A stretch of 64,000 nt of DNA from Schaalia sp. ORNL0103 (GCF_019429565.1 NZ_JAHXSA010000004.1:1-64000), one strand, 5' to 3'. Counted from the stretch's first letter, positions 8,295 through 17,926 are shown. A program made the numbers and translations. Notes: generated from the letters alone by a model not told the origin.

Positions 8295-11285
8295 ATGGCA
8301 ACGAGTCGAGCGCGCGCAGGCCACGCGCGGACCAAGCGAGCAGGAGTCGCGTCCCGCGCCCTGGCCGCCCTGGCTGTCGTGGCAACTGCCGCCAGCACGC
8401 TGGTCGTCTCCCAGGTCGCCGCCCCCCAGGCGGCTCAGGCCGCCCAGGAGCCCGGTGCTACCAAGATTGATGTCGGTTTGGTCGATGCGATCATGGGCGA
8501 GGGGCATACTCGCGAGACCCCGACCGGCTCTGACTTGAATGACAGCATCCGTTACGGCGTCGTCGTCGGCATGACCGAAGATCGAAAGCGATCCAGCAAT
8601 CAGAAGCTGACTACCTGGCTGGGTGGCGAGACCACGAAGACTCAGGATCTTTGGACCTACATCGCCCGCGGCACACCGTGGAAGTGGGACAACCAGACCG
8701 CTGACTGGGGCGATACTGCTGCCAGCAAAGCCTGGATGCAGTCGCACTATGACAAGTGGGCTGCCGACCCCACGAAGATCTGGGTGAATGGACAGAGTGC
8801 CATCGGCTTCAAGCCGAACGACCCGGGCAAGGTTGATCCGGGTCAGACCTTCCTTCTTGGCGCGATTCGCCACAACAACCTGCCCATCGGGCAAGCTGCT
8901 GGTGCTCTTGGCCAGCCCTACTTCGTCTCGAGCCTGAACCTGAAGTTCACTGGCCTGATTCCTGGGGACCAGGGCGAAGCCTTCCCCTTCATCAACCACG
9001 AGACCTTCAACACGCTGGCCTCGACGATCATTTACCGCAAGGGTGGCGCCTACGTGAAGACGGATGGCGTGGCCGGCTTGTGCTCCCCCCAGTTTGGTCG
9101 AAACGGCTGGGATGCCACCCAAAAAATTAACAACAAGTTCCCTCGTGACCTTGTTCTTAATGGCGAAGCGGGTCGTCCCGGTAACACGCTTTCCGGCGAC
9201 TTCATCGGTCCCGCCTATGAGCCGGACCCGGTGAACGCGGCGGATCGCTCGCAGGGTTACGTCAACAAGCCCGAATCCCGTTCTGGACGCATGTACTGTG
9301 TCAAGTACGTGGGCGAGGGCAACGGTGACTACGACCTGTACAGCCAGTACTACAACGGCGGTGCAGAGCAGCCTCACAACCAGCTCGTGAAGGAAGAGGT
9401 CACCCCTCGCACCTGGCCGGGCGCGAAGGGTAACGTCAACGAGAACCCCTACGTCTCCGACACCGTTAAGTTGGAGAAGACTGTCTCCGACAAGACCTTT
9501 ACGAAGAACGGCCGCACCTACCGCTTGCAGCTGTGGGGCTTCACCCCTGCGACGAATGCGACCAACTTCCTGACCCCGGAGAACTTCAACTCCATCCCGA
9601 CGGCGAACTGCCCGGCGACCCCGCCGGCTGACGCCAAGCGCACCGACTACTTCGTGACGCAGGAACTCTCGGTTAACTACGCCTGCCTCTACGGCGTCAT
9701 CACCGAGGAGCGCTCCGTGCGCATCGCGAAGGCCGTCGAGGACCCGTCGGGTGCCAACCCGGCGATCCCTGCTGCCAACTTCGCGGTGACCACGGGCGAC
9801 GCGTGGGCGGACAACACTGACCGTACCCCGGCGACCACCGGCACCGTGTCGGTCACGAAGCCCACGGCCGCGTCCGCCCCGGCGCGCGACAAGTACATGG
9901 CACCCGCCGACCCGGCCGCGTCGCTGACCCCCACCGCCTTCGGTGAGGACCAGGCGAAGTACGACTCGACCTTCATCCCCTTCGAGGTCGGTAACTCCGA
10001 CTTCACCATTACGGAGAAGGACATCTCGACCGGCGGCGACGACAAGTGGAACCTCAAGGACATCAAGTGCGTCAACGGCATCGGTGAAGACGTCGCCGTG
10101 ACCAAGACCGAGCGCGGCGTCAACTTCAAGAACGTCGGCGGCGCAGCGTCCAACGAGGCAGCCCCCATCACCTGTACGTTCGTGAACGAATACCAGGCTC
10201 CCAAGCTGCGCGTTGAGAAGTCCATCGAGGCGAACGGCGGTGCCAATGGCGCCACGAGCTTCAACGTGGACTACAAGATCGTCGCCACCAACGACGGCTC
10301 GCTGGCCGCCAACACCGGCAAGCTCACCGACAAGCCCGACTTCGCCAAGGGTCTCGAGATCCAGTCCGCGAAGATCGCCGAGACCCAGGCTGGCCTGGAC
10401 TCCGCGTCCAACGCGACCGCCACGAACGGCGTCTACACGCTGACCGACGGCGTCGAGCTGGCCCCGGGGGCCACCAAGGAATACTGGATCCGCTTCGCGG
10501 TCGTCCGTAACCCCGCCGCCGCCGGCTACAACGAGGCCAACCTGGCCTGCTCCGTCAACGGAAACAACGAGTTCGCCCCCGGCAAGGGTCTCTTCAACGA
10601 GGTCCTGGCTGAGAACGGCAAGGACTCCGACGGTACGAGCAACAACAAGGCCTGTGGCCCGACCGTTCCCCACGACTTCGTGGTGGTGAAGGCTGGCACG
10701 CAGAACACGGGCAAGGCCTTCGCGGACGCCGATAACCAGTACACGAGCCCCAGTGGAGCCAAGCTGTACCCCCTGTCGGGCGCCGAGTTCGCGATCTACA
10801 ACGCCAACCCGAATACTGATGCGAATGCCACCGTGGTCAAGACCCTGACCCAGGCGACCGCGACCGACGGCTACTACTGGTCCGTCAACGACCTGAACAT
10901 CGACACCACCTACTGGCTGGTCGAGACCAAGGCCCCCGCGGGACACTCGCTCCTGCCACAGCCCATCGAGTTCAAGCTGACATCCCGAGCCACCGGCTCT
11001 GGCACGACGGTTGAGCTCAAAGGCGACCTCACGGACGCGAATAAGTGGGCCAAGAGCGCCGTCCAGGGCTTCTCCTCGGAGGCCAACAGCCTCCCTGGCG
11101 ACAAGGGCTTCCTGGTCGCCGGAACCCGCAAGGCCACCATCGTTGTCAAGGACACCGAGGTTGGCGAGCTGCCCAAGGCCGGCAGCACCGGAATCTACCC
11201 CTACATCGGCGCCGCAGCTGTGCTGATGACCGGGGCGATGGTGATGACCGTGGTCACCACCAAGAGGCGCAAGGCAATCGCCTGA
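8295..11285 (+). CDS. Fimbrial tip-like surface protein with LPKAG sorting signal
   Basis: This 996-aa secreted wall protein probably forms the tip of a sortase-built pilus. It opens with a basic region and a hydrophobic signal segment (about residues 23-50, ending AQAAQA). The N-terminal part contains WTYIARGTP and FLLGAIRHNN, shared with the paralog at 14374. The middle has ACLYGVITEERSVRIAKAVED, and the C-terminal part is Cna/SpaA-type beta domains with an E-box-like YWLVETKAPAGHSLL. The tail has LPKAG at about 959-963, a hydrophobic span and KRRKAIA. LPKAG departs from LPXTG at the threonine. The start is fixed by AAGGAG 8 nt upstream. The shaft pilin follows after 81 nt. It resembles FimQ/FimB-class proteins of Actinomyces by position and architecture. 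Confidence 0.85.
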   Translation: MATSRARAGHARTKRAGVASRALAALAVVATAASTLVVSQVAAPQAAQAAQEPGATKIDVGLVDAIMGEGHTRETPTGSDLNDSIRYGVVVGMTEDRKRSSNQKLTTWLGGETTKTQDLWTYIARGTPWKWDNQTADWGDTAASKAWMQSHYDKWAADPTKIWVNGQSAIGFKPNDPGKVDPGQTFLLGAIRHNNLPIGQAAGALGQPYFVSSLNLKFTGLIPGDQGEAFPFINHETFNTLASTIIYRKGGAYVKTDGVAGLCSPQFGRNGWDATQKINNKFPRDLVLNGEAGRPGNTLSGDFIGPAYEPDPVNAADRSQGYVNKPESRSGRMYCVKYVGEGNGDYDLYSQYYNGGAEQPHNQLVKEEVTPRTWPGAKGNVNENPYVSDTVKLEKTVSDKTFTKNGRTYRLQLWGFTPATNATNFLTPENFNSIPTANCPATPPADAKRTDYFVTQELSVNYACLYGVITEERSVRIAKAVEDPSGANPAIPAANFAVTTGDAWADNTDRTPATTGTVSVTKPTAASAPARDKYMAPADPAASLTPTAFGEDQAKYDSTFIPFEVGNSDFTITEKDISTGGDDKWNLKDIKCVNGIGEDVAVTKTERGVNFKNVGGAASNEAAPITCTFVNEYQAPKLRVEKSIEANGGANGATSFNVDYKIVATNDGSLAANTGKLTDKPDFAKGLEIQSAKIAETQAGLDSASNATATNGVYTLTDGVELAPGATKEYWIRFAVVRNPAAAGYNEANLACSVNGNNEFAPGKGLFNEVLAENGKDSDGTSNNKACGPTVPHDFVVVKAGTQNTGKAFADADNQYTSPSGAKLYPLSGAEFAIYNANPNTDANATVVKTLTQATATDGYYWSVNDLNIDTTYWLVETKAPAGHSLLPQPIEFKLTSRATGSGTTVELKGDLTDANKWAKSAVQGFSSEANSLPGDKGFLVAGTRKATIVVKDTEVGELPKAGSTGIYPYIGAAAVLMTGAMVMTVVTTKRRKAIA

Positions 11286-11366
11286 GCCACCCATGAGGTC
11301 CCGTGACCACGAGACCCACCATCAGAAAAAACTCCCGAAATCACACACACAGGAGAAAGAAAACCT

Positions 11367-12977
11367 ATGAGCACCACGAAGACCCGCCGCAGCCTGAGCC
11401 TGCTCGCAGCCTTCGCCGTCGCCGCCGGCGCGCTGGCCCTGCCCGCCGCCACCTCCGCGACCCAGGCTGCCCCCGCCTTCGGCCTCGCTGCCACGACCGA
11501 GCGCGCCCCCTCGCTGGTCGACCTCGACACCTCCAAGACCGGCTCCATCAAGATCCACAAGCTGGTCAAGGACGCCACCAACGGCACCACCGCTGGCAAC
11601 GGCCTCGAGGATCCCAACGCTTCCGGCACCCCCCTCGCTGGCGCCAAGTTCACCGTCGAGAAGCTGACCACCGTCGACCTCACCACGCAGGCCGGCTGGG
11701 AGAAGCTCGCTGGTTACAACGGCAACGTTGAGACCGCGAAGGCTGCAGGCGCTGAAAAGAAGGGCGAGCAGACCACCGGTGCGGACGGCCTGGCCACCTT
11801 CGATAACCTCCCCCTCGGCGCCTACGTCGTGACCGAGACCGAGACCCCCGCCGGCTACGTCGGCGCGAAGTCCTTCATCATCACGGTGCCCATGACGCAC
11901 CCGACCGAGCTGAACAAGTGGGTCTACGATGTCCACGCCTACCCGAAGAACTCCAAGGCTGGCATCGAGAAGACCGTCGCCGACGAGAACACCCCTGCCA
12001 TCGGCTCCGCGATCTCCTACACCATCAAGTCGGACATCCCCGCCGCTGAGGCCCTCGACTTCTACGACGTCGTCGACCAGTACGACAAGCGCGTGGAGCT
12101 GCCCGAGGCCGACATCGCCCTGAAGATCATCAACGGCAAGAACGGCGACGTCACCCTGGCCAAGGGCACCGACTACAAGCTGATCGCCGCTGACGGCACC
12201 GACGGCAAGACCAAGTTCTGGACCGCCGAGTTCACCGCTGACGGCCGCGCCAAGCTCGTCGCCAACCGCAAGGACGACAACACCAAGGTCCAGATGGACC
12301 TGGCCGGCACCGTCAAGGACAAGGTTGAGGCTGACGGCCTGTTCAAGAACAAGGCCATCCTGCTCCCCAACGCCCCCTCCAACGGCTGGAAGCCCAACTC
12401 GGGTGAGGTTCCCCCGCCGGATTACCCGAACTCCGAGGTCGTCTCCAAGTTCGGCAAGGTGAAGATCACGAAGGTCTCCTCCGTGGACACCACCGCCAAG
12501 CTGAAGGGCGCCGAGTTCGAGGTCTACCAGTGCACGCCTCAGACGACCCCGACCGCGAACTTCGAGTCCGTTGACGCGACCCTCGACAAGAAGCTGTCGC
12601 CCGCCGGCACCACGACCTACGTGACCGACGCCAACGGTGAGGTCACCATCGACGGCCTGCGCAACAACGACTGGGCGAACAACGCCAAGGTCGCCAACCC
12701 CGGCTACTACTGCCTCGTTGAGACCAAGGCCCCCGAGGGCTTCGAGCTCCAGACCCGCCCGATCGCCTTCCAGGTCCTCGAGTCCAACTCCACCGCTGAC
12801 AACGAGTACACCCTCAACACCACGGTGAAGGACGTCCCGAAGAACGGTGGCTTCAACCTGCCGCTGACCGGTGCTGCCGGCATCGGCGTGCTGATCGGCG
12901 CCGGCGCCCTCCTCGTGGGCGGCTCCGGTGCGATCGCGCTGGCCAACAAGCGCCGCAAGGAGCAGGCTGACGCCTGA
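11367..12977 (+). CDS. Major fimbrial shaft pilin, LPLTG-anchored
   Basis: This 536-aa pilin polymerises into the fimbrial shaft. Visible features are a signal peptide (residues 1-35), the pilin motif WVYDVHAYPK at 185-194 whose Lys194 is the expected nucleophile in subunit linkage, and SpaA-type isopeptide domains. Near 446-458 lies the E-box YYCLVETKAPEGF with its conserved glutamate, and at about 498-502 the sorting signal LPLTG, followed by a hydrophobic span and KRRKEQADA. GGAG-like AGGAGAAAG precedes the start. It matches the FimA/FimP class of Actinomyces in size and motif order. It is expected to be highly expressed; codon use is strongly biased to C-ending codons. A strong hairpin lies between it and the sortase gene. 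Confidence 0.92.
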   Translation: MSTTKTRRSLSLLAAFAVAAGALALPAATSATQAAPAFGLAATTERAPSLVDLDTSKTGSIKIHKLVKDATNGTTAGNGLEDPNASGTPLAGAKFTVEKLTTVDLTTQAGWEKLAGYNGNVETAKAAGAEKKGEQTTGADGLATFDNLPLGAYVVTETETPAGYVGAKSFIITVPMTHPTELNKWVYDVHAYPKNSKAGIEKTVADENTPAIGSAISYTIKSDIPAAEALDFYDVVDQYDKRVELPEADIALKIINGKNGDVTLAKGTDYKLIAADGTDGKTKFWTAEFTADGRAKLVANRKDDNTKVQMDLAGTVKDKVEADGLFKNKAILLPNAPSNGWKPNSGEVPPPDYPNSEVVSKFGKVKITKVSSVDTTAKLKGAEFEVYQCTPQTTPTANFESVDATLDKKLSPAGTTTYVTDANGEVTIDGLRNNDWANNAKVANPGYYCLVETKAPEGFELQTRPIAFQVLESNSTADNEYTLNTTVKDVPKNGGFNLPLTGAAGIGVLIGAGALLVGGSGAIALANKRRKEQADA

Positions 12978-12995
12978 GCCTAGCTAGCGACACAC

Positions 12996-13029
12996 AGGGG
13001 GGTGTGGACCCGCGGGTCCACACCCCCCT
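12996..13029 (+). terminator. strong hairpin between pilin and sortase genes
   Basis: AGGGGGGTGTGGACC (12996-13010) pairs perfectly with 13015-13029. It lies 18 nt past the pilin stop and about 80 nt before the sortase start, and is followed by TTGCG rather than a long T run. It probably makes most transcripts stop after the pilin, so less sortase than pilin is made. Confidence 0.8.
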
Positions 13030-13110
13030 TGCGTTGCCCGCAACCGCCCCCAGCGGTACTACCCTGTAACCAGACAAACTTTCACGGCCTCGGCAATGAA
13101 CGGAGAAAGC

Positions 13111-14241
13111 GTGAGCACCCAAGCGCCCGACAAGAAGAAGACACCCCTCAAGTGGCGTCTCCTGACGATCGCGCCCCCGATCCTGCTGCTGGCCGGCATC
13201 CTGGTCCTCCTGTACCCCGTCTTCGCGACCCAGTACAACAACGCGCGCCAAGAGCGCATCGCCTCCGAATTCAGCGCCGTCGCCGAGCAGGCCGGCCCCG
13301 ACGCCGTCGCCGAAAACCTTCGCCGCGCCGACGAATACAACCTCAAGGCCTCCGAGTCGCCGATCCTCGACCCCTGGCTGGACGCCCAGCGCCCCGGCAC
13401 CGCCCAATACCAGGACTACCTGAGCCAGCTCAACCTCAATGACGTCATGGCGACCATCAAGATCCCCTCGATCGACGTCAACCTGCCGATCTACCACGGC
13501 ACCGACACCGCGACGCTCGACAAGGGCGTCGGCCACCTCTTCGGCACCGCCCTGCCCGTCGGCGGCGAATCCACGCACACGGTTCTCACCGGCCACACCG
13601 GCCTGGGCAACGCGACCATGTTCGACCAGCTGACCAGCGTCAAGATGGGCGACTACTTCTACATCGAAACCGCCGGGCGCCACCTCAAGTACCAGGTCAC
13701 CGACATCCGCGTCGTCCTGCCCCACGAGACCGAGTCCCTTAACAAGGTCGAGGGCAAGGACCTCGCCACCCTCATCACCTGTACCCCCTACGGCGTCAAC
13801 ACGCACCGCCTCCTCGTGACCGGCGAGCGCGTCCCCATGGACGAGGAAGCTGTGGCCGCCGAAGCCGCGCAGGTCAAGGGCGCCGTCATGAAGCCGTGGA
13901 TGATCGCCGTCCTCGCGTCCGTCGTCGTCATCCTGGGCATCGCTGGTGTCATTTGGCTGCGCTCCCGCAAGCGCAACAACGAGGAGCCGCAGGAGATCGA
14001 AGGCGCCGCCGCTGCTGCCCTCGCCTCCGCCGAGGCTGGGGACGAGGCCGGGGCTGAGTCCGCTTCGTCTTCCGCTGAGTCCGGTGCGCCCGCCGAGGCC
14101 TCGACCGCCGCCCCCGACGCATCTGACGCACCCGAGGCCCCCGACCTGCTGACGGACGCCGAGCAGATCTCCGAGGAGGAGATCAACGCCGGCCGCACCG
14201 CCGCCCTCAAGAAGATGCTCGAGGAACGCGGCAAGCAGTAA
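13111..14241 (+). CDS. srtC: Class C (pilin-polymerising) sortase
   Basis: This 376-aa membrane transpeptidase covalently joins pilin subunits. It has an N-terminal membrane span (LLTIAPPILLLAGILVLL), a lid-type DPW motif in SPILDPWLDAQ, the catalytic histidine in VLTGHTGLGN, the catalytic cysteine in LITCTPYGVNTHR and the active-site arginine in RLLVTGER. The C-terminus has a second membrane span and a long Ala/Glu/Ser-rich cytoplasmic tail, longer than in most class C sortases. The GTG at 13111 is chosen because GGAGA sits just upstream; an ATG at 13096 lacks such a site. It lies directly after the shaft pilin whose LPLTG it should process. One ACGAGGCCGGGG word lies in the tail-coding region. 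Confidence 0.93.
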   Translation: MSTQAPDKKKTPLKWRLLTIAPPILLLAGILVLLYPVFATQYNNARQERIASEFSAVAEQAGPDAVAENLRRADEYNLKASESPILDPWLDAQRPGTAQYQDYLSQLNLNDVMATIKIPSIDVNLPIYHGTDTATLDKGVGHLFGTALPVGGESTHTVLTGHTGLGNATMFDQLTSVKMGDYFYIETAGRHLKYQVTDIRVVLPHETESLNKVEGKDLATLITCTPYGVNTHRLLVTGERVPMDEEAVAAEAAQVKGAVMKPWMIAVLASVVVILGIAGVIWLRSRKRNNEEPQEIEGAAAAALASAEAGDEAGAESASSSAESGAPAEASTAAPDASDAPEAPDLLTDAEQISEEEINAGRTAALKKMLEERGKQ

Positions 14242-14277
14242 GCGACCTCAACATGTGGCCCACACGGGGCACCGAGA

Positions 14278-14325
14278 CGCGGAAACGCGCGAGCGAGCGA
14301 GCAAGCTCACCCGCGCGTTTCCGCG
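14278..14325 (+). terminator. hairpin after the sortase gene
   Basis: CGCGGAAACGCGCG (14278-14291) pairs perfectly with 14312-14325 and is followed by TATTTACG. It separates the sortase from the second tip-like gene, which suggests that gene has its own promoter or depends on read-through. Confidence 0.7.
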
Positions 14326-14373
14326 TATTTACGCTAGAGTCAGTGAGTAACTGTCAAACGATCTGGAGGGCTT

Positions 14374-16974
14374 GTGGAGCATCACCCCAGCGGCGCACGC
14401 TCCCGCCGCGCCACGCACGCGAGGGCCGAGTCCCGGCCTCGTCGCGCCGTCGCGCGTACCCTGGCCGCCCTCCTCGTCGTGAGCGCAGCTGCCCTCCCCG
14501 GCCTCGTCGCCCCCGAGCGCGCCGACGCAGACCCCACGCTCGAGCCCCCCGGCGGCGGCACCGTCCCCGTCGCCTCGTCCGCCGGCCGGCTCGGAGCGGC
14601 CACCATCAACGGCTCGGGCTTCAACCGTACGACCAGCGTTCCCGACAATGCCTACGTCGGAACCGTGCGTGGCGCGGGCCCCTACGATGCTGCTGACCCC
14701 GCCCAGTCCTCGTCCCCCCTCCAGGCCGGAACCGCCCAGCCCATGCTGGACGCCGCTGTCGCGTCGGGGGACTACTGGACCTACATCGCGCGCGGCCTAC
14801 CCGCCGCCAACCCCGTCGCCACCGGCGTCATCTCGCCCGAGAACACCAACGCCCTGGGGTACAAGCCCAACAACCCGGGCAACGTCCCCATCGGCAAACC
14901 CTTCCTCCTGGGCACCGTGCGGCACAACAACTTCCAGGTGCACTCGGCCAGCCAGTGGGTCCACTCGTCGATTGACGTCAACATCGGCGGCATCGAGGAC
15001 TCCTTCCCCTTCGACCAGGAGGAGACCGCGGACGACACCGACACCACCGCGGCCCTCAGCGACGAAGGCGCCTACATGCTTGCCTCGCGCGCCAACGGCC
15101 CATCCTCCTGCCCCGCGAACGCGCCCTACGCCGCCCTCAACCGCGACGCGGGTTCGGGCGTCTGGTACTGCTACCGCCACGTCGGCAAGGGCCGAGGCAA
15201 CCGCGATATCTACACGAACAATCCGGCCGCCTACCCGGACGCCGCGGGCACGCCCGACCAGAGCCCCAACTCGGACGACGTCCTGACGATCTCGCGGACC
15301 ACCTCCAACAAGACCGTCATGATCGACGGCATCCCGTACCGCCTCGTCATCGCCGGCTTCACCCCCAGCGGTGACGGCATCTGCCCGGACACGCCGCCCG
15401 AGGGCGTCACCCCCGTCTCCACCTTCAATTCGAAGGAAAACAAGACCTCCTACGGGTGCCTGTACGCCACCTTCAGCCAGGAGCGCTACATCCGCATCGC
15501 CAAGACCGTCACCCCGGAATCCGAGGCGATCGGCGGCAAGATCCCCTCCTTCAACTTCACGACGCTGGGTATCGGCGACTTCGTCTCGCCCACGGGTGAG
15601 CCCCTCAAGACCGCCGAGAACGCTGGCGGCTTCGTCGACTGGTCCTCCTTCGAGGACAGCCCCCTGACCCCCACGGGCTACGGCAAGGACGGCACCGTCC
15701 TCAGCGACTACCAGGCCTTCATCCCCGGCTACTCCCAGTTCGTCATCGCCGAGACCGGCCCGCGCATCCCCGGGCGCCGCCCGCTGCGCTTCGGCGAACC
15801 CGGCTACTTCGGCCCCTGGAAGGTCTCCGACGACCCGAACTCCGCGCGCTGGGAGCTCACCGACATTACGTGCGTGAACGGCATCGGCGAGGCCGTCAAC
15901 GTCACGCGCGACCCCATGACCGGTGGCATCGACTTCTCCGACGTGCCCCCGGCCAAGACCGCGGCCGCCGTGCCGATCACCTGCAACTTTACGATCCAGC
16001 AGCAGGCCCCGAAGCTGCGCATCGACAAGACCGTGGAAAGCGTCGAGGGCGCCTCGGGCGATACGATCACCGTTACCTACCGTGTCACCGCCACGAACGA
16101 CGGAACGATCGCGGGCACGACCGGCCGCCTCGTCGACACCCCGGCCTTCGCGCCCGGCCTCACCCTGCGCTCCGCGGCGATCGCCACCTCACTCGAGGGA
16201 CTGCGCAGCGTCCGCGAACAGAATCGTGCCGCCACCTACGTCCTCACCCAGGGCACCACCGTCGAACCCGGAAAGTCCGCGACCTGGTTCATCCGCATGA
16301 AGGTCGCCCGTGACAAGGCGGCCGCCGGATACAGCGAGGCCGCCCTTGAATGCGTCCCCTCGAATGGGCGCCTCACCCCCAAGCGCGGCCTCTACAACTC
16401 CGTCGCCGGCCCCTACGACCATGACGGCGCCGCCAACAACGAGGCCTGCGCGCCCGCCCGCCCGCGCACCATCCGCATCGAGAAGGCCGGCACTCAGCCC
16501 GTCGGCACGGCCAACGAGGACGGCACCTACCCGCTTGAGGGCGCCGCCTTCGCGATCTACGACAACGAGGCCCTGACCGGCACCCCCGTGTCCACCTCCG
16601 ACGGCGAATCGCAGTTCGTCACCGCGCCCCTCGAGACCGGCAAGACCTACTGGCTCGTCGAGACCCGCGCCCCCGCCGGGCACGTCCTCCTGCCCCGCGC
16701 CGTGCCCTTCCACATCGAGGTGGGCGCCGACGCCTCGGCCTCCACCGTGATCACCACCGACTTCGGCTCCGACGAGGGCTTCACCTCCGTGCGCGTCATC
16801 CCCGCCTCCGCGGGCACGGGCGCCGCCGCGCTGCCCGCCATCCGCGTCGTCGACACCCAGGTCGGCGTCCTGCCCAACTCCGGCTCCGCGGGCATCTACC
16901 CGCACCTTGGCCTCGGCGCCGCCCTCCTCGGCCTCGCCGGCGCGTGCGCCTGGGCGCGCCGCCGCACCGCCTGA
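14374..16974 (+). CDS. Second fimbrial tip-like surface protein with LPNSG sorting signal
   Basis: This 866-aa secreted protein is a diverged paralog of the gene at 8295. It shares WTYIARGLP, ALGYKPNNPGNV, FLLGTVRHNNFQ and CLYATFSQERYIRIAKTV in the same order. It has a signal segment (TLAALLVVSAAALPGLVAPE), SpaA/Cna-type beta domains and an E-box-like YWLVETRAPAGHVLL. The tail has LPNSG at about 833-837, a hydrophobic span and ARRRTA. The GTG start has TGGAGGG only 3 nt upstream. Serine replaces threonine in the sorting signal, which again may not suit a canonical LPXTG sortase. A minor or alternative tip adhesin is the likeliest role; the ligand is unknown. Confidence 0.82.
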   Translation: MEHHPSGARSRRATHARAESRPRRAVARTLAALLVVSAAALPGLVAPERADADPTLEPPGGGTVPVASSAGRLGAATINGSGFNRTTSVPDNAYVGTVRGAGPYDAADPAQSSSPLQAGTAQPMLDAAVASGDYWTYIARGLPAANPVATGVISPENTNALGYKPNNPGNVPIGKPFLLGTVRHNNFQVHSASQWVHSSIDVNIGGIEDSFPFDQEETADDTDTTAALSDEGAYMLASRANGPSSCPANAPYAALNRDAGSGVWYCYRHVGKGRGNRDIYTNNPAAYPDAAGTPDQSPNSDDVLTISRTTSNKTVMIDGIPYRLVIAGFTPSGDGICPDTPPEGVTPVSTFNSKENKTSYGCLYATFSQERYIRIAKTVTPESEAIGGKIPSFNFTTLGIGDFVSPTGEPLKTAENAGGFVDWSSFEDSPLTPTGYGKDGTVLSDYQAFIPGYSQFVIAETGPRIPGRRPLRFGEPGYFGPWKVSDDPNSARWELTDITCVNGIGEAVNVTRDPMTGGIDFSDVPPAKTAAAVPITCNFTIQQQAPKLRIDKTVESVEGASGDTITVTYRVTATNDGTIAGTTGRLVDTPAFAPGLTLRSAAIATSLEGLRSVREQNRAATYVLTQGTTVEPGKSATWFIRMKVARDKAAAGYSEAALECVPSNGRLTPKRGLYNSVAGPYDHDGAANNEACAPARPRTIRIEKAGTQPVGTANEDGTYPLEGAAFAIYDNEALTGTPVSTSDGESQFVTAPLETGKTYWLVETRAPAGHVLLPRAVPFHIEVGADASASTVITTDFGSDEGFTSVRVIPASAGTGAAALPAIRVVDTQVGVLPNSGSAGIYPHLGLGAALLGLAGACAWARRRTA

Positions 16975-17078
16975 CCGGCACGAGGCCGGGGCTCGATCCC
17001 GCTTCACGTCCCCTGTGGTGCGCGCCCGCTGTGCCGCCACCGCGCGAGGCGAGCGCGACCGCGGCGGGCCTCGTCCCC

Positions 17079-17084
17079 TACGAT
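17079..17084 (+). promoter_or_regulatory. -10 box for leaderless mtnN
   Basis: TACGAT lies 7 nt before the ATG at 17092, matching the TANNNT pattern of actinobacterial leaderless promoters. No ribosome site precedes the ATG. Confidence 0.6.
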
Positions 17085-17091
17085 GGGAACC

Positions 17092-17835
17092 ATGAACCTC
17101 AGCTTCCCCGAGCGCATCCGCGTCGACGCCATCATCCAAGCCGCCATGGACATGGAGGCCGCGCCCCTCCTGCACGAACTCGCGCCCATCGGGGACGACG
17201 AGACGCCCCAGGCCATCCTCGCGGGCAGCCGCAAGACCCAGCGCTTCGTGCTCGGCATCCTCGACGGACGCACCGTCCTGGTCGTCACCTCCGGCATCGG
17301 CCTGGCCAACGCCGCCTCCGCGACCGCGCGCGCCCTCACCCTCGTCGAGGCACCCATCGTCATCGCGGCCGGCACCACCGGCGGCCTCGCGCGCGACATC
17401 AACGTCGGCGACATCGCCGCCGGCACCCGCGCCATCTACGGGCAGGCCGACGCGACCGCCTTCGGCTACGCCATGGGCCAGGTCCCCCAGATGCCCGTCG
17501 ACTACACCACCTCCGAAGCCGCCGAAGAGCGCCTGCCCATCCTGCGCGGCCTCATCGAACACCCCGTGCGCCGCGGGCGCATCGTCTCCTCCGACTCCTT
17601 CTGCACCGAAGCCAATGTCGGCCCCATGCGCGAGCGCTTCCCCGACGCCATCGGTACCGACATGGAAACCTGCGCAATGGCCCAGGTCTGCTGGTCCTCC
17701 GACGTCGACTGGATTTCTCTGCGAGCCGTCTCCGACCTGTGCGGCCCCACCGCCGACCAGGCCTTCCACATGGATGGCGCCCGCGCCGCCGCCCACAGTG
17801 CCCAGGCCGTGCGCGCCTACCTGACGCTGCTCTGA
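17092..17835 (+). CDS. mtnN: 5'-methylthioadenosine/S-adenosylhomocysteine nucleosidase
   Basis: Cleaves the adenine from MTA and SAH in methionine recycling. This 247-aa protein has the family's early glutamate in AAMDMEAAPLL, the glycine-rich IVIAAGTTGGLARDI, the substrate-contact region GTDMETCAMAQVC and the catalytic aspartate in RAVSDLCG. The start at 17092 is preferred because TACGAT (17079-17084) is a good -10 box whose start point falls on the ATG, giving a leaderless message; an in-frame ATG at 17083 would overlap that box. The protein is somewhat longer than the usual 230 residues. Inference: a purine nucleoside phosphorylase-superfamily member, with MTA/SAH as the likeliest substrate. 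Confidence 0.87.
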   Translation: MNLSFPERIRVDAIIQAAMDMEAAPLLHELAPIGDDETPQAILAGSRKTQRFVLGILDGRTVLVVTSGIGLANAASATARALTLVEAPIVIAAGTTGGLARDINVGDIAAGTRAIYGQADATAFGYAMGQVPQMPVDYTTSEAAEERLPILRGLIEHPVRRGRIVSSDSFCTEANVGPMRERFPDAIGTDMETCAMAQVCWSSDVDWISLRAVSDLCGPTADQAFHMDGARAAAHSAQAVRAYLTLL

Positions 17836-17926
17836 GCGTCCCGGCTATACCCTGCGGCCCCCCACTGAACCGCGCCCGGCCTCGTCGCCCCGGCCTCGTC
17901 CCCGCCCCGAACGAACGGAAACGATC

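Noticed and set aside
8292-11294. A 1000-codon minus-strand frame opposite the first tip-like gene
   Set aside because: It covers almost exactly the opposite strand of a well-supported surface protein and translates to valine/glycine/arginine-rich sequence, a known artefact of high GC.
16189-17796. A 535-codon minus-strand frame spanning the end of the second tip-like gene and mtnN
   Set aside because: It crosses two genes with clear motifs on the other strand and has no recognisable domain.
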